From Eucommia ulmoides (lineage: Eukaryota; Streptophyta; Magnoliopsida; Garryales; Eucommiaceae), in assembly GCA_016647705.1 (NCBI GenBank), contig CM028330.1, forward strand, positions 34,051,534 through 34,115,533: a stretch of DNA of 64,000 nt, given 5' to 3'. Positions within the stretch are counted from its first letter, which is position 1, and each line of letters opens with the position of its first letter. A program made the translations under genes and the position numbers. Of this stretch, positions 1 through 10,940 are shown in pieces. The notes under the pieces were generated by a model. That model did not search any database. It was not told where the DNA came from and was given only the letters and a program-made list of their open reading frames with translations.

Positions 1-439
1 GATTATGTATTTTTATGACACAAATTTTCATCTGCATTTGTAATCATTGTGGTTTTCATGATTTTAAAAAATTAAATAAAATAAAATTGTTTGCTTTATA
101 TCCATTAATGGAATAATTGTAGTGTGATATAATAAATCCTACAGGAATACAATATGTACTATGGTGCTTATACATATGTGCAAGGATTGGGATTTGGTCC
201 ATATTTGCATACATTGACGTCGCTGTTATGTTTTCGGTGGTTTGACACTTTGCACCCATGTGCTGTTACTATTATTTCACTTTGGTCTCTACAACTCTAA
301 ATTAAACATATTAACATTTTAGGTGGCGTTTGATTAATGCAACTTACCTATAGTAAGTCAAGTAAGGCTAAGTTAGTGTCGAGTTAGTTGTAGACCATAG
401 AATATATTGTTGAATTGAAATGATCGATTTAAAGGGTGT

Positions 440-1810
440 TTATTGTCTTCTATATAAATTATCAAATTTTATTTTTGTATTAAATTGGAAAAAAAGAGTG
501 TTCATGAAAATGAATAGTTTTATGATGTTAAATGGATCAAGAAAAATTTTAAATGTGGAAAAATAATTTTTATTAACCTGCTATGCAATAGTTGTCTCGT
601 CAGGAGGTCACGTCCTGTGAGATATGGTTGGTTCTTACAGGAAGGCATGTCCTGTAGGATGTTATGTTGAGACCTGATAGTACGGTAAGTCCTGCAAGTG
701 GTTGAATATATTGTTGATATGTTAAGACCTGACAGGATGGCAAGTCCTGTAGGTAGTTGATTATGTTGTTGATATGGTAGTTTATACCATTACTTTGACT
801 CTTACCATTGGAGATATTGAATGACTCTGGCACTGATAACAATCTTAAATTGTACAGTTGTATAGGTTACGGTATTGTCGTAACTCCCGATTGTGAGGTG
901 AAACGATCCCATGGCTAGTAAGAAAATATGTGTGCCGTAGTTTATTATATATCAAAATAATCTAATTGGTTAATTTAACTACATTTGTTTTATTGTGATG
1001 ATAATTGTGAAATTTTATTTCGTCTTAATGTGCGGCTATATTTATATTCTATTTTGAAAAATGGTGTTTGATAAATATACTTAATTCATAAATTATTTTT
1101 ATATTATGATGATAAGTACACTGATAAAGTGAGTGTACTGTCTTCTATGTAAATTGTCAAATTATATTTTCGTACAAAAATGTGAAATAAAAGATTTATT
1201 AAAATGAATTATTTTGTAACGTGATGCGAATCAAGTAAATTTTTAAATGCAGAAAGCGATTATATTATCCGACTATGTCATAGACGTCTCGTCAAGAGGA
1301 CATGTCTTGCGAGATGTGGTTGGTCCTTACATGAGGGTATATCCTGTACGACATTATGTTGTGACCTGATAGGAGGACAAGTCCTACATGGTGGTTGATA
1401 TCTGTTGTGGTTGTTGTTGTTGACAATAATAATTATCATCATAATATGATGGTTTATACCATATGTTGGCTCCTACCATTGGAGATATTAAATGGCCCTG
1501 ACAATGATTGCAACCTTAGATTGCATAGATGGATAGGTTACGGTACCGTTATAACTCCCGATCGTGAGGTAAACGATCTTATGGTTAGTAAAGAAATATG
1601 ATATTTTACTATATACAAGTGAGTTGACCACTTGATTTAAATTCGAATATTCTAATTTGACGATACTTTGGGATTTTGATATTGCCAAGTAAGTGGCTAT
1701 ATTTTGTTGGGATTTGGATACTGCCCAGTGTGGTTATATTCTGTTTTGAAAAATGGATTGAGATTAAAATACTTGATCCATAAAATATTTTTATATTTTG
1801 AAGACAGTAC
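440..1810 (+). repeat. Two direct copies of a ~692-bp unit
   Basis: The segment from about 440 to 1133 is repeated, diverged, from about 1134 to 1810. Matching landmarks are 'gtcttctat' at 445 and 1139, 'gtctcgtca' near 593 and 1285, 'tatggttggt' against 'tgtggttggt', and 'ggttacggta' at 865 and 1536, giving an offset of 670-694 bp. Many substitutions and small indels separate the copies. A short third homology (the 'ctgttttgaaaaatgg' block) appears near 1740. Tandem duplications in the 3' untranslated part of plant LTR elements are a known feature. Confidence 0.75.
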
Positions 1811-2059
1811 ACCAATAAAATATTTAAATAAATATTGGTCCACAACTAGCATTAAGTGGAATCAGAGTGTGGGGTCATTGTGAAACTATTGGGAGCCAAT
1901 TATTATTTTGAAATGTTAATTTGAACTTTTGAGATTAACTAGTATTTTAGAAATTCGATTGGGGACTTTATGTAGTATTTTTTTATATACATTTTATGTG
2001 AGTATTGAACTCAGTAATGAACTCATTATGTTATGTGACTTTGGAGACGCAATTACGTG

Positions 2060-2270
2060 TTTGAGATGTATTTATATGATTGAGACATATTTGGGTGTTT
2101 TGAGATGTATTTATGCGGTTGAGATGTATTTGTGTTTCCATACGTATTTATGTGGTTGACACGTATCTATGTGATTGAGACGTATTTATGTGGTTTGAAA
2201 CGTATTTATGTGTTCAAGTCATATTTATGTAGTTAAGAGGTATTAATGTATTAGACGTATTTCAAAAAAA
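2060..2270 (+). repeat. Minisatellite, ~22-bp period
   Basis: About nine degenerate copies of a unit like 'gagacgtatttatgtggtt' stand head to tail. Variants include 'gagatgtatttatgcggtt', 'gacacgtatctatgtgatt' and 'gaaacgtatttatgtg'. Spacing varies from 20 to 25 bp. It lies in the presumed 3' untranslated region of a gypsy element. Confidence 0.75.
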
Positions 2271-2896
2271 TTATTAATTGAGGTTTGGATTGTGTTGATA
2301 TTTATGAAAAAGTATACGAGATTATTGGAATTTTAATGTGGATATTAGAGATGATTGTACGAGACAGACCACGAGGAATTTGGGCTATTTGTTAAGATAT
2401 TGGTTGTTGCGATATGTTGGCTTGAAATGTTGGATGAAATTGAGAAATACTGGTTATGGGATATGACAGTGGACTTAAAAAGTCGTGCCAAGTGAAAAAA
2501 TAATCGAGGTCGTAGATTTATTGGAATTGAGATAAACTCAATCTAGTGAGACTATCGTGATGTTTTAAAGACATATTATTTTATAACTATTATTTTTATC
2601 AGAGTAGCGTAGCGGAAGCATTTAGAAACATAAGATTCTTTAGCAATTGGTTATCTGTGCTAGATGTTATCGACTAAAGTGCACTATGTCCGTAAGTTGT
2701 TGGATATAATGTGGGCCACCGCAAATGCGGATGTGGCGAAGTGTGGAATGGATTTCGTCAGTTATGAATTGTGGGTGACTTTTGGTTATGGGACCCTACA
2801 TAGAAAATAATTATTCTAGAATTAAGTGTAACTAACATGAACGTGTAGTGCGATTTTGAATTGTTACTATTTGATACGAAATTTTGAGGATAAAAT
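2271..2896 (+). other. Non-coding element interior, nothing further recognised
   Basis: Degenerate AT-rich sequence between the minisatellite and the polypurine tract. I see no open frame, repeat or RNA signature. Confidence 0.4.
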
Positions 2897-2914
2897 TTAT
2901 TTAAGGGGGTAGAT
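2897..2914 (+). other. Polypurine tract next to a 3' LTR
   Basis: The run 'atttaagggggtagat' directly precedes the LTR start at 2915. In gypsy elements this tract primes plus-strand DNA synthesis. Confidence 0.6.
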
Positions 2915-3436
2915 TGTAATACTCCAAAAATTTGTATTTTTGAAAAATATAAGTTTAATATTTTTGAGTTATTTGTATAAATAATATTTGATATTTTTTG
3001 GGGGTTAAATGTTAATTTTAAATTGACTTCAAATTTTGGGACTACTATATTATTTAAAATATACTTTTAAGATTTTTAGAGTATAATTAATATTTTCTTT
3101 ATTTTAAGGGGAGCATTATGTAAATAAATAAATAAATAAGTGGTTAAACTAGTTTCTTTCTTAAAGAGGGAAATTAAAATTAACCACATATGTGTATAGG
3201 TAGGTGTACACGTAGGGATTGATCATAATACTCCAATATATATATAGGGATTATGATATGAAGGAGGATGGAGGCATATATATTAATAAACCGTGTGTGT
3301 TATATATATAATAAGAATAACAATAATAATGAGAATAAGGAATAAAAAAAACAAGAAAAAGATCCTGAGTATAATAATTGTAATAGCAAGAGGATGAGCC
3401 ACAAAATTAGAATAGAAAGGGATATATATGTCTTTT

Positions 3437-3481
<45 letters not shown>

Positions 3482-3482
3482 T
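3437..3482 (+). repeat. Compound microsatellite (TC)n(TA)n
   Basis: An uninterrupted TC run of about 24 bases passes directly into a TA run of about 20 bases. Confidence 0.95.
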
Positions 3483-4099
3483 AAAGCACAGGGAATCTTT
3501 AGAATGTTTTTTTTGGAATGAGAAAAATATTCCGGTGGGATTTTGACTTTGGATTTCAAGTAGAATTTCTAAATTTTTTAACGTATATATTTAATCTCTC
3601 TTCATATTGTGTGGTTTATGCTATTACTGTTATAAATATTATTTTTGTTGAAATGTTTATGAGTATGTATTATGTGAAAATTATGTGAGATACACGTTTA
3701 CGTGTTTATTTGGGATTTAATTTGATACACGTATTAAAGGGGTTGAAATTTTACTGAGCCTTGACTCACAACCTCACAGTTTTGATTGTAGGACCGGTGA
3801 GAATGAAACTGCGCTAGAAATTTATTTGAAGGTATTTGAAAATAGTACGGCGCCAGAAATTTTGATTTGGATTTATATTTAATTTTTAATAGTTGAATTT
3901 ATGATTTACAGGTGTAAAATTGGCGCAATAATTCGAATTATCCTCGTGGTTGTAATTTTTTTTTGTTTTTATAAAATAAAATATCGGTTGTTCGATTTTA
4001 GTATTAATTCTCCAAGGGGAGAAACTGCGTGTGACCCTGGAAAATCGGACTGTACCAGAGTATAGATATAGAGGAAGTGTAATCCTATGTTTATACATA

Positions 4100-4114
4100 T
4101 AGAGAGAGAAACAA

Positions 4115-4160
<46 letters not shown>
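4100..4160 (+). repeat. (AG)n microsatellite
   Basis: About 60 bp of AG repeats with a few A interruptions, ending 15 bp before the target-site duplication of the next element. Confidence 0.95.
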
Positions 4161-4175
4161 TTAGGGTTTGCACAG

Positions 4176-4621
4176 TGTCACGATCTTAACTTGTCCAGTA
4201 CTTATTCTCGCACATGGTCGCTTGTCTGTGGCATTTTTTATTTGTTTTATAGACTAGTTTAACTTAATTTAGTTTATTTTTTTAATTTCTTGTAGAAATA
4301 CCTCATTATGTCTCCTCGAGCATAATGATGTCTATTGTGGTCACTTGTATTTTTTTGCTTAATGTACTATGTAGGAGGACATACTCTTGAAGTCATTCAA
4401 GTCTTTCACACCTTGTGGTCTTTGATATTAATACAATAGTTATTGTTATTGTAATTGTATTATTCTCTACATTTCCTTCATGTGTTGTTGTAGGAAAACT
4501 CGTTGCTATTGAAACCACTTTCGCTATTTAATATTTTCTGATCTTCAGGCTTGCTACTAGGCGATCTCCTAGTTTGTGCCACATGGTCTATTTTCCAATT
4601 TCGAAAGGCTCGGCCATGATA
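4176..4621 (+). mobile_element. 5' LTR of the outer gypsy element
   Basis: 446 bp, starting TGTCACGATC and ending GATA where the 3' copy ends GACA. It aligns throughout with 12299-12753: both hold 'tctcgcacatgg', 'catttcttgtaga', 'gtcattcaag' and 'ggcttgctactagg'. The copies differ by many substitutions, so the insertion is old. Confidence 0.9.
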
Positions 4622-4623
4622 GT

Positions 4624-4635
4624 TGGTATCAGAGC
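4624..4635 (+). other. Primer-binding site, initiator tRNA-Met type
   Basis: TGGTATCAGAGC, two bases after the LTR end, is the standard complement of the 3' end of plant initiator tRNA-Met used by many gypsy and copia elements. Confidence 0.95.
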
Positions 4636-4675
4636 AACAAACTGATCTGTTGCTTGACCACGTTGGTAAAATATC

Positions 4676-5640
4676 ATGCAGACGAAAGATCGTCTTAGCG
4701 CGCTTGGACAAAGTGTTTCCCACATGGACGCTGCTGTAGCTCTCTTGTGACGCCTTGATGATAATGGGGAAGGGACATCTCTAAGCCCTCATATCGATCA
4801 CCTGATCAAACGGATGGGCCTAGCTATCGCGACATCCTATGGCCATCTTGCTCAGATGGAAAAGTCAATCATTGATCTCCAAGGTGAGTTAGACGACTTA
4901 AGGAACATTGTGTATTGAGCTCTTGCTAGAGACTCTGGATAACCTACTTCGAGGGTTTGCATTCCTAAACTTCAATCCTATGGAGGTGCGAGAGACACCA
5001 AGGAGCTTGAAAACTTCCTCTTTGATATGGAGCAAAACTTTTGGGCCACCCGAGTAACCTCCGAGGAAAAAAAGATGATACCAACTTCCATATATCTTAG
5101 CGGTGATGCTAAATTATGGTGGCGAACAAACTATGTAGACATCCTGGTGAGACGATGCACTATCAATACCTAAGAAGGTCTTAAAGGTAAACTCAAGGTA
5201 CAATTCCTTCCAAAAAATATCGACTACATGACTCGATGATAATTGAGAGAGATGAAATAGATCGGACGTGTCCGAGACTATGTCAAGAAGTTTATGGCTC
5301 TCATGCTGGACATTCGTACAATGTCCTAAGAGGATAAGTTGTTTTGGTTCCTAGATAGCTTGAACGATTGGATACGTTAGGAAATACAAAGACAACGTCC
5401 TACTGATTTTTTTGCTGCCGTTGCTGCTGCAGAAAGAGTAACTGATTACTCTTCTAAACCTACCACTAATCATGACAAAAGGAAAGACAATAATGTTTCC
5501 CATAATTGTAGAAGTGGAGGTTAATCATCTTGGGGAAGCCTGCTAAGACGTTGGAGCAACTCCAACTCAAATTCTAAATCAAGGAGTCCTCCGAGGACTC
5601 CGCACCAAGGCTAGCACTCAAAATGTGGCCAATCATTTAG
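4676..5640 (+). pseudogene. gag relic of the outer gypsy element
   Basis: A frame opens at the ATG at 4676 but meets stops early. Further on, conceptual translation shows Gag-like blocks: 'GDAKLWWR' near 5103-5126, 'VRDYVKKFMALMLDI' near 5270-5315, then 'DKLFWFLDSLNDW' and an alanine-rich 'FFAAVAAAERVTDY' block. These match the capsid-like core of plant gypsy Gag. Several stops (for example near 4748, 4917 and 5325) inactivate it. The nested Athila-like element enters at 5641, close to a zinc-knuckle-like 'KCGQSF' motif. Confidence 0.8.
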
Positions 5641-5845
5641 TAATAGGTGTAATTTATCTATTTATTCTCAAGCCGATTTTGTTAGTTTTCGAGTATTTTT
5701 ATAGCATTTTATTGTGTTTTAGTACGTTTTTATTTTTTTTTTGTTATAAATTAGGTAATTAGGATGAAAATAGACTAAAACGGTCTTTAAACGATCATAT
5801 CAGAGCAAGAACGGTGAGAAAAGAGCAAAAAGGCAAACTTTCAGC

Positions 5846-5962
5846 ATCTGCAGGCCACCTTTGCAGCGATCAAAGTATAGAGGGTTACCTAAACTCTCTG
5901 CATTTCCACTGCTGCAGTGATGAAGCTGCCGACATGCCCACCGCTGTAGCGGTCACTCTGTA
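5846..5962 (+). promoter_or_regulatory. CTGCAG-type palindrome cluster in the LTR
   Basis: Several imperfect copies of a 'ccactGCTGCAGcagt'-like motif occupy the 120 bp upstream of the TATA box, for example 'catctgcaggcc', 'ctgctgcagtgatg' and 'ccgctgtagcggt'. The 3' LTR has the matching cluster at 9825-9958. By position it is a candidate upstream promoter region; the binding factor is unknown. Confidence 0.5.
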
Positions 5963-5984
5963 GATATTTTGAGATATTTTGAAT

Positions 5985-5996
5985 CCTATAAATATC
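5985..5996 (+). promoter_or_regulatory. LTR TATA box
   Basis: CCTATAAATATC lies 344 bp into the LTR, preceded by repeated 'gatattttgagatatttt'. The 3' LTR has the same box at 9986-9997. Confidence 0.75.
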
Positions 5997-6945
5997 ATCC
6001 ATATTCACCCCAAACAAGGGTTAACGTTTCGGGAGTGGTTTGAGAGCTCTAAACTCTATCAACTAAGAGAAGAACACTACGCCAAAAAGGAAGAGGCGTT
6101 CTTGGAGCTGTTTTAGCGACAAATCTTTGGATAAACAGCTAGTCTCCTCATTTTTTTCTCTTTTATTCTTATTTGGTTGGTAGTTTGTATATGTTTAGTT
6201 TATGTTTCATTATATATTGGGCCATAGCTAAGTGTAACTAAACATATATTGTCTAGCGAGCGATTGACTCCACGAAAACGTGTTTGAATAAAATTGATGT
6301 TTTGTTAACGGTTCTTCTTCTTTATCCGACTGTGTTTACCGTTTTTTCATGTTTATATGCTTGTTTAGATATATTGAGCAATTGAGATTTGACACTCGGG
6401 AGAGGTAACCCCGAATTTAGACTAGGGTTTAAACATAACGCCACGATCTAATAACCTGGGAGAGAGTTAGAAAATGTGCAATCCGTGAGGTTGGAGTAAG
6501 ACTCATGTGACCAAGTGTCGTATAGATGCTAGGGAAGGATTTTGGCATTGACATAAAGTCACATATTCACTTACTTCACACTCGGGAGAGGTAGTGAGTG
6601 ATATTTCGATACCGAAATTGTCGGATAGGATAAACGCCGTTAATGTAAACTAGATTGAAACAAACACGTTTAAGTGGACGAAATTAATCCCAAGGCAATT
6701 TACTCCCATAAACGTCTATATTAGTAATATTAGTTTAATGAGATTAATTTAGATTAGTATATAATTATAATATAAGCTACAATTTTTATCGCCTAAATAA
6801 ATTTAGGTTATGATAATCACGGTACTCAACGATAATCTCAACCAATCCTTGTGGATACGACAACCTTTACTTTTCCCACTTTACTAAAACTTGACCCGTA
6901 CACTTGCGGTGAAAGTAGCGATGTATCTACGCGCTACTAAGTTTT

Positions 6946-6963
6946 TGGCGCTGTTACCGAGGA
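6946..6963 (+). other. Primer-binding site, tRNA-Asp type
   Basis: TGGCGCTGTTACCGAGGA differs at three positions from TGGCGCCGTTGCCGGGGA, the complement of the 3' end of plant tRNA-Asp used by Athila-type elements (intact at 60169). Confidence 0.88.
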
Positions 6964-6989
6964 TTGTGTTTTAGATTGTTGTTGATATT

Positions 6990-7073
6990 GTGAGTAAGTA
7001 ACTTGATTTTAATTTAGGCATTTCTTTTGTTTATAATTTTTTCTTTGTAGTTTTATTTTTATTTTTCCTGCAG
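6990..7073 (+). other. Candidate leader intron
   Basis: A donor-like GTGAGTAAGT at 6990 and a pyrimidine-rich stretch ending TTTTTCCTGCAG at 7073 bound 84 nt. The related element at 30288 keeps the same layout, with a TTTCTTATGCAG acceptor at 30900 followed by the same 'gtacttggagatgtt' sequence. Splicing is inferred from the consensus only. Confidence 0.45.
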
Positions 7074-7165
7074 AGTACTTGAAGATGTTAAAACAATAGG
7101 TACTTTTGCATTTCTTTTAACGGGATTCTGAGCTGTTTTACTGTCCTTGGGATCGATACAAGGAA

Positions 7166-7486
7166 TTGCTATTCCGGTTTCTGAGCCATCGTTTCCTGAG
7201 GGAGTGTCAACTACTGAACTTCCTCAATGGGTTATTAGCGGCAACCAGAACGTGGGTTGAAAGAGGAAAGAGTACCACCTTTTTCGACCAACTAACCGCA
7301 GATGAAACCTATTGGTTGTTGGAAGACATGTCTGGTTATGATTATCACTGTTTGAATTATTCAACAAGCTACCAAATCTTGGGGGATAATTTCACCACCA
7401 CGGCGCCATGGATTCACACTCCGGTTAAAGATGTAGAGTCTTCTCCCCTGGGGAAAATATTACCTGAATTTATGGGAGAGACTTAG
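7166..7486 (+). pseudogene. Athila-like gag fragment
   Basis: A 106-codon open frame. The block 'FFDQLTADETYWLLEDMSGYDY' (residues about 39-60) resembles the region of Athila Gag where a leucine/aspartate-rich segment precedes an acidic 'LIEDMA..NY'-type motif. Full-length Gag is several hundred residues, so this is a remnant, possibly extended by the frame at 7635-7835, which I do not recognise. It lies downstream of the leader intron and could be the start of the element's main transcript. Confidence 0.5.
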
Positions 7487-8135
7487 GCGTTTGGAGGGAA
7501 ACGAATAACAGGATCAATTGGCACGAGGATCGTTTTGAAAATATCGAGATGGTCTACGCTGAAATCGATGCGACCATAATGTCTTTTCAGATGCAAATCG
7601 GTCAGCTAATCTGCTTTATTGAGACCGAGTCAAAGTGGTGGCACTTAGAGACACAAATGGCACATTCAGTGAAAGCTACCACGAGGAACTGAAAACGAAC
7701 AGGAGGAGCTTGGGAGCATTGAAAGATAATTATTCAGATGAGTTGGGAACCCAAGCATGGATCGACGATTGTGATTCTTCACCATTGAAGATCCAAATTG
7801 TGATTCCACCATCGATCCCAGACGATCACATCTAAGAGGATCCGATGTGGCTCACTTATCCTTCATCGCCATTAACAACGTTCTTTCATGCCCACCAAGT
7901 ACATTAGCCAGTGGAGAGTCGAGTTGAAAGCTTGGACCAAACAATGCCAAATCTCGCCCGTCTTGAAGGCGTACTGAATCAAGACCAGTATGTGGTGTTG
8001 TACGACACTTTCTACGGGTGAAAACTGCTCTTTGATGAGCACTTCTCTATATCGGGGTGAGGACAAAACTATGTGCTTCTTGGGAGGCAACCGAAGTCCA
8101 AAAATAAATTAGATCCATCACAGCCGAATTCATTT
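7487..8135 (+). pseudogene. Degenerate continuation of the element's coding region
   Basis: A 66-codon frame (7635-7835) and a coiled-coil-like stretch near 7915-7980 ('VESRVESLDQ..NLARLEGVLNQ') are separated by stops. The related copy at 31003-31060 encodes 'VERLSHPKQNLANLEGILN', and the third element has a similar heptad-like segment near 62290-62375. The conserved short leucine-rich segment was probably part of the ancestral protein. 'gtgcttcttgggaggcaacc' near 8070 corresponds to the C-terminal pol tail of Athila elements. Confidence 0.5.
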
Positions 8136-8167
8136 GGAGGCGAGCTTGTCTCGCCTCCCAGGTACGT
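8136..8167 (+). promoter_or_regulatory. Hairpin abutting a splice-donor consensus
   Basis: A perfect 9-bp stem, GGAGGCGAG (8136-8144) and CTCGCCTCC (8150-8158), encloses a 5-nt loop and is followed at once by CAGGTACGT, a 5' splice-site consensus. The same structure with compensated or changed loop sequence occurs at 31146 and, with a longer loop, at 62478. Confidence 0.65.
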
Positions 8168-9624
8168 GTTCTAAACCCCCGTCTTCATTATAATGCCTTA
8201 TGCTTTCATTGGGATCGCTGATGGGTCATTGCAGACACTACATGTTTTAAGTTTGGGGGTGATGTGTAGTATGTTAGTATATTTTATTGTTTAATTGTTT
8301 GCATGCTTGTTTAGTGTAGGATGTGTTTATATTTGTGTTGTTGTTGCATGCTGAGTTTTGCGTTCATCTGGGCCATTACCCGATAATGATATTACCCCCT
8401 GGTTGTTTGTTAAGGTCAAGGGTAATACTTATTCATGTGTGTTCTGTGTGCTTGATAATGCGTTTTGGTAAAAGTTATTGTGGATCCTAATTTGCACGAG
8501 CACGTAGACTCAACGTATAGCTATTCAATTGATTTGAGGCCGATTATCGATTAGCCAAACTCATGACAATTTAAGGATTCTAGAACCTGATTGAGGGAAA
8601 ACTTGAGACAAAATTCTAGGCGAGGTAGTTTAGGAGATGTGATTTAGGTATTCATTTGATTCGCTCGAGCCTTTGAAGCCTACCTTGTAAAATGTTTATC
8701 CTTCGTTACCCTGTCGAAGCCTATATGCCATTTCAATTATGAACACATAACCAATACCCTAGACAATTGAACTTTTTTCAAACCTATATCGCTGAACCAA
8801 AGACACAATTTGAGTGAATCAAGTTAGCATTTGTGTATGCTACTTAAAGTGAGCGGTTGGGTTTAGGGCGAATTTTTAATTGGTTCGGTATTCGAGTACT
8901 TACTTGTCATTTTTCTTTCATTTTAACCACACCCGTGAAATTCTAATAATCGAATAAGTTTGGGGGTGTAGTCATTAAAAAAACAAAACCATATGTAAAT
9001 ATAGTTCAATTTTCGTTTCTATTGATAAATGAGTACGTTGGTCTTAAATGATTGTTCAAGGTTGTTTCAAATTAATCTATGGGGGTTCGAGTGTGAGTGT
9101 GCCAAGCGTTGTGCCTTGGGTATTGTTGAGTTAACGATGTTAAACCCGTTTTATATTCTTGATATACCCTTGGCCAAATGTTCCAAATCGTACCAAGATC
9201 TATTGATCTTTTTGAATTTCTTAGCCTACATTTGTGGAGAGTGGAACTCAATCAGGCATATGAATATCCTAATCCTTCATAGTATAAGTCTTGAGTTTCG
9301 TTGGTGGATAATCCAATCCAATTGTTGGATAATTATATTATTGAGTCTCGCACACATAAGTTGAAAGGATCTAGAATAGCGTTTACCATTATTAAATGTC
9401 GAAATTCTAAAACATCACATGTGTGTTTTACCACCTGAACTCGATATGATTGGGGGTGGTTGATGAAAAAATATTGTGGTTGATAGATGAATTAAAAACT
9501 CACATATCGTTATGTTTAGATTGTTTGTGTTTAGGTTATTTTTGTTAGTTAATTTAGTTGTGTTTTTTATTTTAGTGTGAGTGTTTTGCTCGAGGACTAG
9601 CAAAATTCTAAGTTAGGGGGTATT
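8168..9624 (+). mobile_element. Conserved 3' non-coding region of the Athila-like family
   Basis: No credible reading frame is present. Even so, the sequence aligns block by block with 31178-32638 and 62517-64000: the 'cccgatgatga' block, 'ctagaacttgactg', 'tcgttaccctgtcgaagcc', 'gtttgggggtgt', and an 'acccttggcc..cctacat.agtggagagt' block. The right end (9609-9624, 'aagttagggggtattt') is the polypurine tract before the 3' LTR. Conservation in otherwise different copies suggests cis-acting sequence, perhaps for packaging or RNA processing. Confidence 0.7.
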
Positions 9625-10935
9625 TGATAGGTGTAATTTATCTATTTATTCTCAAGTCGGTCTTGTTAGTTTTTGAGTATTTTTATAGCATTTTATTGTG
9701 TTTTTATATATTTTTATTCTTTTTGTTATAAATTAGGTATTTGGGGGTGAAAAATTACCAAAACGGTCTTTAAACAATTACATCGGAGCAAGAACGATGG
9801 GAAAAGAGCAAAAAGGCAAACTTCCAGCATTTGCAGGCCACCACTGCAGCAGTCAAAGTACAAAGAGTTACCTAACTCTCTGCATTTCCACTACTGCAGT
9901 AGTCATCCCATCGCTGCAGCGGTGAAGCTGCCGACATGTCCACTGCTGCAGCAGTTATTTTATGATATTTTGAGATATTTTGAATCCTATAAATATCGTC
10001 CTTATTCTCCCCAAACGAGGTTTGATGGTTCGGGAGTGGTTTGAGAGCTCCAAACCCTATCAACCAAGAGAAGATCACCACACCAAAAAGAAGGAAGCGT
10101 TCTCGGAGCGATTTTAGTGACAGATCTTCGGATAAATGGCTAGTCTCCTTGTTTCTCTCTTTTATTCTTATTTGGTTGGTAGTTTGTATATGTTTAGTTT
10201 ATGTTTCATTGTATATTGGGCCATGACCAAGTGTAACTAAACATATATTGTCTAGGGAGCAATTGACTCCACGAAAACGTGTTTGAATAAAATTGATGTT
10301 TTGTTAACGGTTGTTCTTCTTTATCCGATTGTGTTTACCGTTTTGTCATGTTTATATGCTTGTTTAGATATATTGGGAAATCGTGGTTTGACATTCGGGA
10401 GAGGTAACCCCGAATTCAGACTAGAGTTAAACACAACGCGAAGACCTAATAACCCGGGTGGGAGTTAGAAAGTGTACAATCCATGAGGTTAGGGTGAGAC
10501 TCATGTGACCAAGTGTTATATAAACGCTCGAGGGGCTTTGGCGGTTACACGAAATCATATATTCACTCACTTTGCATTCGGGAGAGGTAATGAGTAAGAT
10601 TTCGATACCGAGATTGTCGGATAGGATAAATACCATTAATATAAACTAAATTGAAACGAACACGTTTAAGTGGAAAAGATTAATCCCTACGCAATTTACT
10701 CCCATAAATGTCTATATTAGTAATATTAGTTTAATTAGGTTAATTTAGATTAATTTATAATTATAATATAAACTATAATTTTTATTGCCTAAATAAAGTT
10801 AGGTTATGATAATTGCGGTACTCAACGATAATCTCAATCAATCTCTGTGGATACGACATCCCTTACTCTTTCCACTTTACTAAAACTTGACCCGTACACT
10901 TGCGGTGAAAGTAGCGACGTATCTACGTGCTACCA
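9625..10935 (+). mobile_element. 3' LTR of the nested Athila-like element
   Basis: 1,311 bp, TGATAGGTGT to GCTACCA, followed by the TTTAG duplication. It carries the CTGCAG-type cluster (9825-9958) and the TATA box (9986-9997). It is diverged from the 5' copy by scattered substitutions, so the nested insertion is itself not recent. Confidence 0.92.
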
Positions 10936-10940
10936 TTTAG

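Larger units (their letters stand above)
1..2914 (+). mobile_element. Decayed 3' internal region of a Ty3/gypsy element
   Basis: No reading frame here resembles a protein I recognise, and the longest frames are under 80 codons. The assignment rests on the right-hand end, where a purine-rich tract is followed at 2915 by a typical LTR start (TGTAATACTCC), the arrangement seen just upstream of the 3' LTR in plant chromovirus-type gypsy elements. The stretch therefore probably represents the long untranslated region between pol and the 3' LTR. It contains a duplicated ~692-bp unit and a minisatellite, listed separately. The upstream part of the element lies outside the window. Confidence 0.5.
2915..4175 (+). 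mobile_element. LTR (5' part certain, 3' limit unclear) of a Ty3/gypsy element
   Basis: The sequence starts TGTAATACTCC directly after a polypurine tract, a common start for large chromovirus LTRs in plants. The interior carries (TC)n(TA)n and (AG)n microsatellites and a block near 3755-3800 ('actgagccttgactcacaacc') of the kind seen in the downstream half of such LTRs. I cannot fix the 3' end because no second copy is present; it may fall near 4050. The right end is interrupted by the element inserted at 4176. Confidence 0.5.
5641..6939 (+). mobile_element. 5' LTR of the nested Athila-like element
   Basis: It starts TAATAGGTGT, mutated from the TGATAGGTGT of the 3' copy, and ends GCTACTA against GCTACCA. 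It aligns along its whole length with 9625-10935, including the palindrome cluster, the TATA box and the conserved terminal block 'gacccgtacacttgcggtg'. Confidence 0.92.
5641..10935 (+). mobile_element. Athila-like non-autonomous LTR element nested in the outer gag
   Basis: LTRs of 1,299 bp (5641-6939) and 1,311 bp (9625-10935) flank 2.7 kb of internal sequence. The 5-bp TTTAG is duplicated at 5636-5640 and 10936-10940. A PBS matching tRNA-Asp follows the left LTR, as in the Athila lineage, and a purine run precedes the right LTR. The interior holds a gag-like relic but no protease, RT or integrase, so the copy needed enzymes in trans. The same family recurs, diverged, at 30288-34363 and 58620-64000. 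Confidence 0.92.

Noticed and set aside
3886..4173. 95-codon minus-strand frame starting in Ser/Leu repeats
   Set aside because: Its start is the translation of the (AG)n microsatellite; the rest is LTR sequence.
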